This document shows, piece after piece, positions 6,141 to 9,182 of a stretch of 9,182 bases of DNA; the first letter of the stretch is position 1, and each line of letters begins with the position of its first letter. Source of the DNA: Veillonella sp. (GTDB lineage Bacteria > Bacillota > Negativicutes > Veillonellales > Veillonellaceae); the NCBI RefSeq assembly GCF_015058545.1, contig NZ_SVCB01000123.1:1-9182 (forward strand). The letters run 5' to 3'. A program made the position numbers and the translations under genes. The notes under the pieces were generated by a model. The model worked only from the letters and a program-made list of their open reading frames with translations, was not told where the DNA came from and did no database searches.

Positions 6141-6656
6141 TTAGATTAATTCTTTAACAGCAGCAACAGCAGCGTCAAAGTTAACGGAGCTTGTTACTTC
6201 AGGAACATATTCAACATATGCTACTTTGTCGTCTTTACCGATAACAACGATACCGCGAGTTAACAAACGGAGTTCTTCAATCAAGAAACCGTATGCTTCA
6301 CCGAAGCTTGCATCTTTGTGGTCGGAAAGGGTGATTACGTTATCAACGCCGGCAGCACCGCACCAACGTTTCTGAGCGAATGGAAGGTCCATGGAGATAG
6401 TCAAGATAACTACATCGTCGGAAAGTTCGGTAGCTTCTTTGTTGAACCAACGAGTCTGAGCGTCACAAACGCCGGTATCAAGGGAAGGAACTACGGAAAT
6501 AATTTTTACTTTGCCTTCGTAGTCTTTCAAAGTTTTAGCGCCTAAGCCGTTATCTAATACAGTAAAGTTAGGAGCTGCGTCGCCAACTTTAACTTCTTTA
6601 CCTAACAATGTCATTGGATTGCCTGCGAATGTAATTACACCGGTACGTTTTTCCAT
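6141..6656 (-). CDS. tpx: Thiol peroxidase, atypical 2-Cys peroxiredoxin
   Basis: This thioredoxin-dependent peroxidase reduces hydrogen peroxide and alkyl hydroperoxides in the cytoplasm. The 171-aa product matches the family length (about 165-170). It starts with the typical FAGNPMTLLGKEVKVGDAAP. The peroxidatic site is PSLDTGVCDAQTRWFN with T61 and C64. The resolving cysteine is C99 in KRWCGAAG, the spacing expected for Tpx. A conserved arginine (R134, in LLTRGIVVI) completes the active site. The ATG at 6656 is preceded on the minus strand by AGGAGG (complement of 6666-6671) with 9 nt spacing. It is monocistronic, with its own promoter about 130 bp upstream and its own terminator. It converges on mtaD and diverges from the ABC exporter genes. 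Identification is secure. Confidence 0.97.
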   Translation of the reverse strand: MEKRTGVITFAGNPMTLLGKEVKVGDAAPNFTVLDNGLGAKTLKDYEGKVKIISVVPSLDTGVCDAQTRWFNKEATELSDDVVILTISMDLPFAQKRWCGAAGVDNVITLSDHKDASFGEAYGFLIEELRLLTRGIVVIGKDDKVAYVEYVPEVTSSVNFDAAVAAVKELI

Positions 6657-6705
6657 AATGAATAACCTCCTAAGATTAATTCAAAATTTAATGTTTAATT
6701 TATCT

Positions 6706-6743
6706 GACAGAGAACAATTTTCACTGTCTCGTAGAGTGGAGAC
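6706..6743 (-). promoter_or_regulatory. Two overlapping inverted repeats in the tpx leader
   Basis: One repeat pairs 6706-6714 with 6720-6728: 5 bp, an A/A mismatch, then 3 bp, around a 5-nt loop. A second pairs GTCTC (6726-6730) with GAGAC (6739-6743). They share positions 6726-6728, so in RNA only one can form fully. They lie in the predicted untranslated leader of tpx. They could be an operator for a redox regulator or an RNA structure; no known family is recognised. Confidence 0.35.
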
Positions 6744-6785
6744 GGTTATTTTTATAAATGCCGTACAACTCCGCTTACCATATTA

Positions 6786-6814
6786 AGTATAGCATGATAG
6801 AATTTATAAGTAAA
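6786..6814 (-). promoter_or_regulatory. Promoter of tpx
   Basis: On the minus strand TTTACT (complement of 6809-6814, 4 of 6 to consensus) is followed after 17 bp by TATACT (complement of 6786-6791). TGC just before it gives an extended -10. The start would be near 6779, leaving an untranslated leader of about 120 nt. The spacer begins TATAAATTCTAT and resembles half of a PerR box, but not convincingly. Confidence 0.6.
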
Positions 6815-6829
6815 ATAAAAATTGATGAT

Positions 6830-6858
6830 TTTCGATGTGATATAAACTATGTTACAAT
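6830..6858 (+). promoter_or_regulatory. Promoter of the ABC exporter genes
   Basis: TACAAT (6853-6858) preceded by TGT forms an extended -10. The -35 (TTTCGA at 6830-6835, 17 bp upstream) is poor. Transcription would start near 6865. Between start and gene lies an AT-rich inverted repeat, ATTTTAT (6877-6883) with ATAAAAT (6892-6898), which could be an operator. Confidence 0.5.
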
Positions 6859-6917
6859 ATAGAAGTAAAATATATCATTTTATTTTTATAGATAAAATAA
6901 AAAATCTGACTATTCTT

Positions 6918-6921
6918 GGAG
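6918..6921 (+). promoter_or_regulatory. Ribosome binding site that fixes the exporter start
   Basis: GGAG lies 6 nt before the ATG at 6928. An in-frame TTG at 6916 overlaps this site and is therefore not a plausible start. Confidence 0.75.
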
Positions 6922-6927
6922 ACGATA

Positions 6928-8673
6928 ATGAAAAAACTGACTATTTTTTCACAATTTTTCAAAGGTTATGGCCCCGTCTATTTACTAGGCGTTTTGATTC
7001 TGATTACGATTAACATTCTGTTTTTATATGTTCCGCGCCTCATCGGGGAAGCCATTAACACCTTATATTACGGTAAGGAAGGCCTTACTACATATATAGG
7101 GTACTTTTTTATGTTAGCTATTGTTGTCACTGTTCTAAAATTTTCATCCCGACATTTGTTGTTGGGGTCCATTCGTCGCTTTGAATTTTTACTGCGTCGT
7201 CGTTTATTCGATCACGCATTATATATTCCTACCGCCTATTATGAAAAAAACGGCCCCGGTAAGGTTATGGCCTTAATGACCAATGACGTAACATCCTTGC
7301 GCGTTTCTTTAGGCCTGGGGGTAATGATTTTAGTAGATGCCATCTTTTTCGGTATTTTTTCATTCTTCTTGATGGCTAAAGAAATCAGCGTTTCCTTGAC
7401 GGCACTTACCTTACTACCGATGCCGTTTATTCTGACCGGAATGCTCACCGTGAGTCGCCGCATGCGTAAGCGTCAAAAAGAAGCGCAGAATACGTATAGC
7501 GACTTAACGGAGTTCGCGCAAGAATTATTCCTCGGCATGCCGGTCATTCGTGCCTTTAACCGTGAAATGCGCAGTTTATGGCGTTTTAACAATATTAACA
7601 AAGTGAATTATGATAAGAACATGCGCGTTGCCTTCCTCGATTCAATCTTGGCTCCGCTCACTTTCGTGGCCCCTTTTATGTGTCACGCCATCGCCATTTT
7701 TATCTGCGGTCGCTTAATCATTGCCAATGAAATTACCGTAGGGGATTTCGTAGCAGTCAATGGTTATTTGAATTTAATTATCGGCCCGATTATGGGTATT
7801 GGTTCCTTGTTATCGGTTCTTCAAAAAGGGTTGGCCTCCTTGGATCGTATTTACGATTTTCTCATGATTGAAGAAGAAAAACCAACCGATGAGGAACGTG
7901 AATTGCCGTTAACAACTATTACGGTTAAAGATTTAACCTTTACCTATCCGGAAACTAAAGTGCCTATGCTGCACGACGTAAACTTAACGATTAAGCCCGG
8001 TGAATTTATCGGCATCGTCGGAGGACCGGGTTCCGGTAAATCCACCTTATTCAAATTGTTATTGCGCTTACACGATACACCACAGGGCAGTATTTATGTA
8101 GGGGATGAAGACATTACGACAATGCCGCTTCAAGTGTTGCGTCGCAGCATTGCCTATGTACCGCCGGAACCGTATCTATTAGGGACTACTATCGGTGAAA
8201 ATATCGCTTTCGGTGAAGCGTCAAACCATACTTTAGAACTTACCCAAGCCGCTGAGCGGGCGGCTTTGACGCGCGATTTGAGTCAGCGTCTGGCGCCGGC
8301 AGCCAAACGTTTGAAAGAAGGGGGCACCGATTTATCGGGCGGTCAAAAACAGCGTGTTAATATTGCTCGCGGTCTTTATAAAAATGCACCGTATTTGCTC
8401 TTAGATGACAGTTTCTCCGCACTGGATACCATTAGTGCCGGTACGATTATAAATACCTTACGCCAGGGCCGTAATCAAAATTTATTATTCATTTCCCAAC
8501 GTTTGGAAGCACTCCGCGAAGCGGATCGAATTATTGTTTTTAAAGAAGGTACTATTGTGGAAGAAGGTACTCATGAAGCGCTTATGGCCAAAGAAGGCGA
8601 ATATTATCGCTTATATGCCCAGCAGCTTGATGAACCTCTTATCGGTGTAGCTGAGGAAGGAGGGGACCAATGA
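6928..8673 (+). CDS. ABC exporter half-transporter with degenerate ATPase site
   Basis: This is a type IV (multidrug/lipid exporter-like) ABC half-transporter of 581 aa with an N-terminal six-helix membrane domain and a C-terminal ATPase domain. The first hydrophobic helix is about residues 17-36 and the second about 56-72, with two more pairs before residue 300. In the ATPase domain, Walker A is GGPGSGKST (365-373) and the signature LSGGQ (469-473), both intact. Three other elements deviate. The Q-loop glutamine is Pro (P413 in YVPPEP). The Walker B Glu is Asp (D493-D494 in LLLDDSFSALD). The H-loop His is Gln (Q524 in FISQRL). Asp and Gln at the last two are known from the degenerate subunit of heterodimeric exporters such as TM287/288. 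The next gene overlaps by 4 nt and is the probable partner. The family resembles YheI/BmrC. The substrate cannot be told from sequence. Confidence 0.93.
   Translation: MKKLTIFSQFFKGYGPVYLLGVLILITINILFLYVPRLIGEAINTLYYGKEGLTTYIGYFFMLAIVVTVLKFSSRHLLLGSIRRFEFLLRRRLFDHALYIPTAYYEKNGPGKVMALMTNDVTSLRVSLGLGVMILVDAIFFGIFSFFLMAKEISVSLTALTLLPMPFILTGMLTVSRRMRKRQKEAQNTYSDLTEFAQELFLGMPVIRAFNREMRSLWRFNNINKVNYDKNMRVAFLDSILAPLTFVAPFMCHAIAIFICGRLIIANEITVGDFVAVNGYLNLIIGPIMGIGSLLSVLQKGLASLDRIYDFLMIEEEKPTDEERELPLTTITVKDLTFTYPETKVPMLHDVNLTIKPGEFIGIVGGPGSGKSTLFKLLLRLHDTPQGSIYVGDEDITTMPLQVLRRSIAYVPPEPYLLGTTIGENIAFGEASNHTLELTQAAERAALTRDLSQRLAPAAKRLKEGGTDLSGGQKQRVNIARGLYKNAPYLLLDDSFSALDTISAGTIINTLRQGRNQNLLFISQRLEALREADRIIVFKEGTIVEEGTHEALMAKEGEYYRLYAQQLDEPLIGVAEEGGDQ
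8658..8663 (+). promoter_or_regulatory. Ribosome binding site of the second exporter subunit
   Basis: AGGAGG lies 6 nt before the ATG at 8670, inside the end of the first subunit's coding region. With the ATGA overlap it indicates coupled translation of the two subunits. Confidence 0.8.
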
Positions 8674-9182
8674 GCAAGCAACATACCAGTTCCTATACGG
8701 TACAGGAAGAAACGCAGTTAACAAAGCATCAAGACATCTTGTTACTTAGCCGTTTAGGTCAATATATCAAACCGCATTCCTTCCTGCTTTTGTGGGCCGC
8801 TCTGTTTTTATTGATTGCCATGGGCCTCGACTTACTGCGCCCGCTTTTGATGAAAACCGTAATCGATACGGCCTTTCCGCAGCGCGACATCGGCATTATT
8901 ACGGAATATGCCGGCATCTACTTTATGACTATATGTTTTAGTATTATTGCCTTGTTTGTGCAAAACTATACGTTACAAAAATTCGGTCAAAGCATTATTT
9001 TTGAAATTCGAAATATAGTATTTTCTAAAATTTTAGCCCGTACACCGGCTCATTTCGGGCAATTGCCAATCGGTAACCTGGTTACGCGGGTAACCAATGA
9101 TACGGAATCACTGCGCACTTTATACACCGACGTAGTCTTAAAATTGGGCAGCAGTGTGCTCATGATTATCGGTATTTTAATA
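8670..9182 (+). CDS. ABC exporter half-transporter, partner subunit, cut by window end
   Basis: The reading frame opens at ATG 8670 (MSKQHTSSYTVQEE) and stays open for 171 codons to the window edge, so the gene is incomplete here. The visible part is the start of an exporter membrane domain. A polar N-terminal extension of about 35 residues precedes a helix at about 37-58, followed by LLRPLLMKTVIDTAFP, a second helix at about 81-97, and the TPAHFGQLPIGNLVTRVTNDTESLR stretch of coupling-helix type (THFxxxPxGxLVTRVTNDT). An N-terminal extension is typical of the YheH/BmrD-type partner. It overlaps the first subunit by 4 nt. Because that subunit is degenerate, this one is expected to carry the canonical catalytic Glu and His, but its ATPase domain lies beyond the window. 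Confidence 0.9.
   Translation, partial: MSKQHTSSYTVQEETQLTKHQDILLLSRLGQYIKPHSFLLLWAALFLLIAMGLDLLRPLLMKTVIDTAFPQRDIGIITEYAGIYFMTICFSIIALFVQNYTLQKFGQSIIFEIRNIVFSKILARTPAHFGQLPIGNLVTRVTNDTESLRTLYTDVVLKLGSSVLMIIGILI

Noticed and set aside
6794..6808. PerR box in the tpx promoter
   Set aside because: Only one half resembles TTATAAT; the other half has several mismatches, so it is no better than expected in AT-rich DNA.

Overview
The window looks like a chromosomal segment of a low-to-mid GC bacterium of Firmicutes type. Genes are tightly packed, starts are preceded by strong AGGAGG-like ribosome sites, promoters are of sigma-A type (several with an extended -10), and intrinsic hairpin/T-tract terminators are used. 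The gene set and protein style suggest an anaerobic Negativicute (Veillonella-like), but I cannot prove the genus from the sequence alone. I see no mobile element, tRNA, rRNA or CRISPR.

Layout. Positions 1-187 hold no gene but contain a striking run of four GC-rich hairpins. On the minus strand this run begins just after a perfect TATAAT and ends in a terminator-like hairpin, so it may be a small RNA divergent from hslO. hslO (188-1078) encodes the redox-regulated chaperone Hsp33. A promoter (1123-1152) and a short leader ending in a strong terminator-like hairpin (1193-1225) precede a four-gene run: mtnP-family phosphorylase (1269-2090), mtnA (2087-3190), ahcY/SAH hydrolase (3251-4495) and mtaD MTA/SAH deaminase (4587-5921). 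A probably bidirectional terminator follows at 5976-6015. tpx (thiol peroxidase) lies convergently on the minus strand (6141-6656) with its own terminator. A divergent 271-bp regulatory region separates it from a heterodimeric ABC exporter pair. The first subunit (6928-8673) is complete. The second (8670 onward) runs off the window end.

How the genes work together. The four-gene run recycles the two by-products of S-adenosylmethionine, namely methylthioadenosine (MTA) and S-adenosylhomocysteine (SAH). The most interesting reading is that it runs by an inosine (deaminate-first) route. MtaD would convert MTA to methylthioinosine and SAH to S-inosylhomocysteine. The 'MtnP' carries Asn/Ala where adenine-specific MTA phosphorylases carry Asp/Asp, so it should prefer 6-oxopurines. 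The 'AhcY' is the short archaeal-type enzyme with an HxExK motif in place of HxTxE, a change that fits inosine substrates. MtnA then isomerises the methylthioribose-1-phosphate. Enzymes for the rest of methionine salvage are not in this window. This assignment is inferred from residues and gene context, not from assay.

The exporter's first subunit has a nucleotide-binding domain degenerate at three positions (Q-loop Pro, Walker B Asp-Asp, H-loop Gln), which fits an asymmetric heterodimer whose partner supplies the working catalytic residues.
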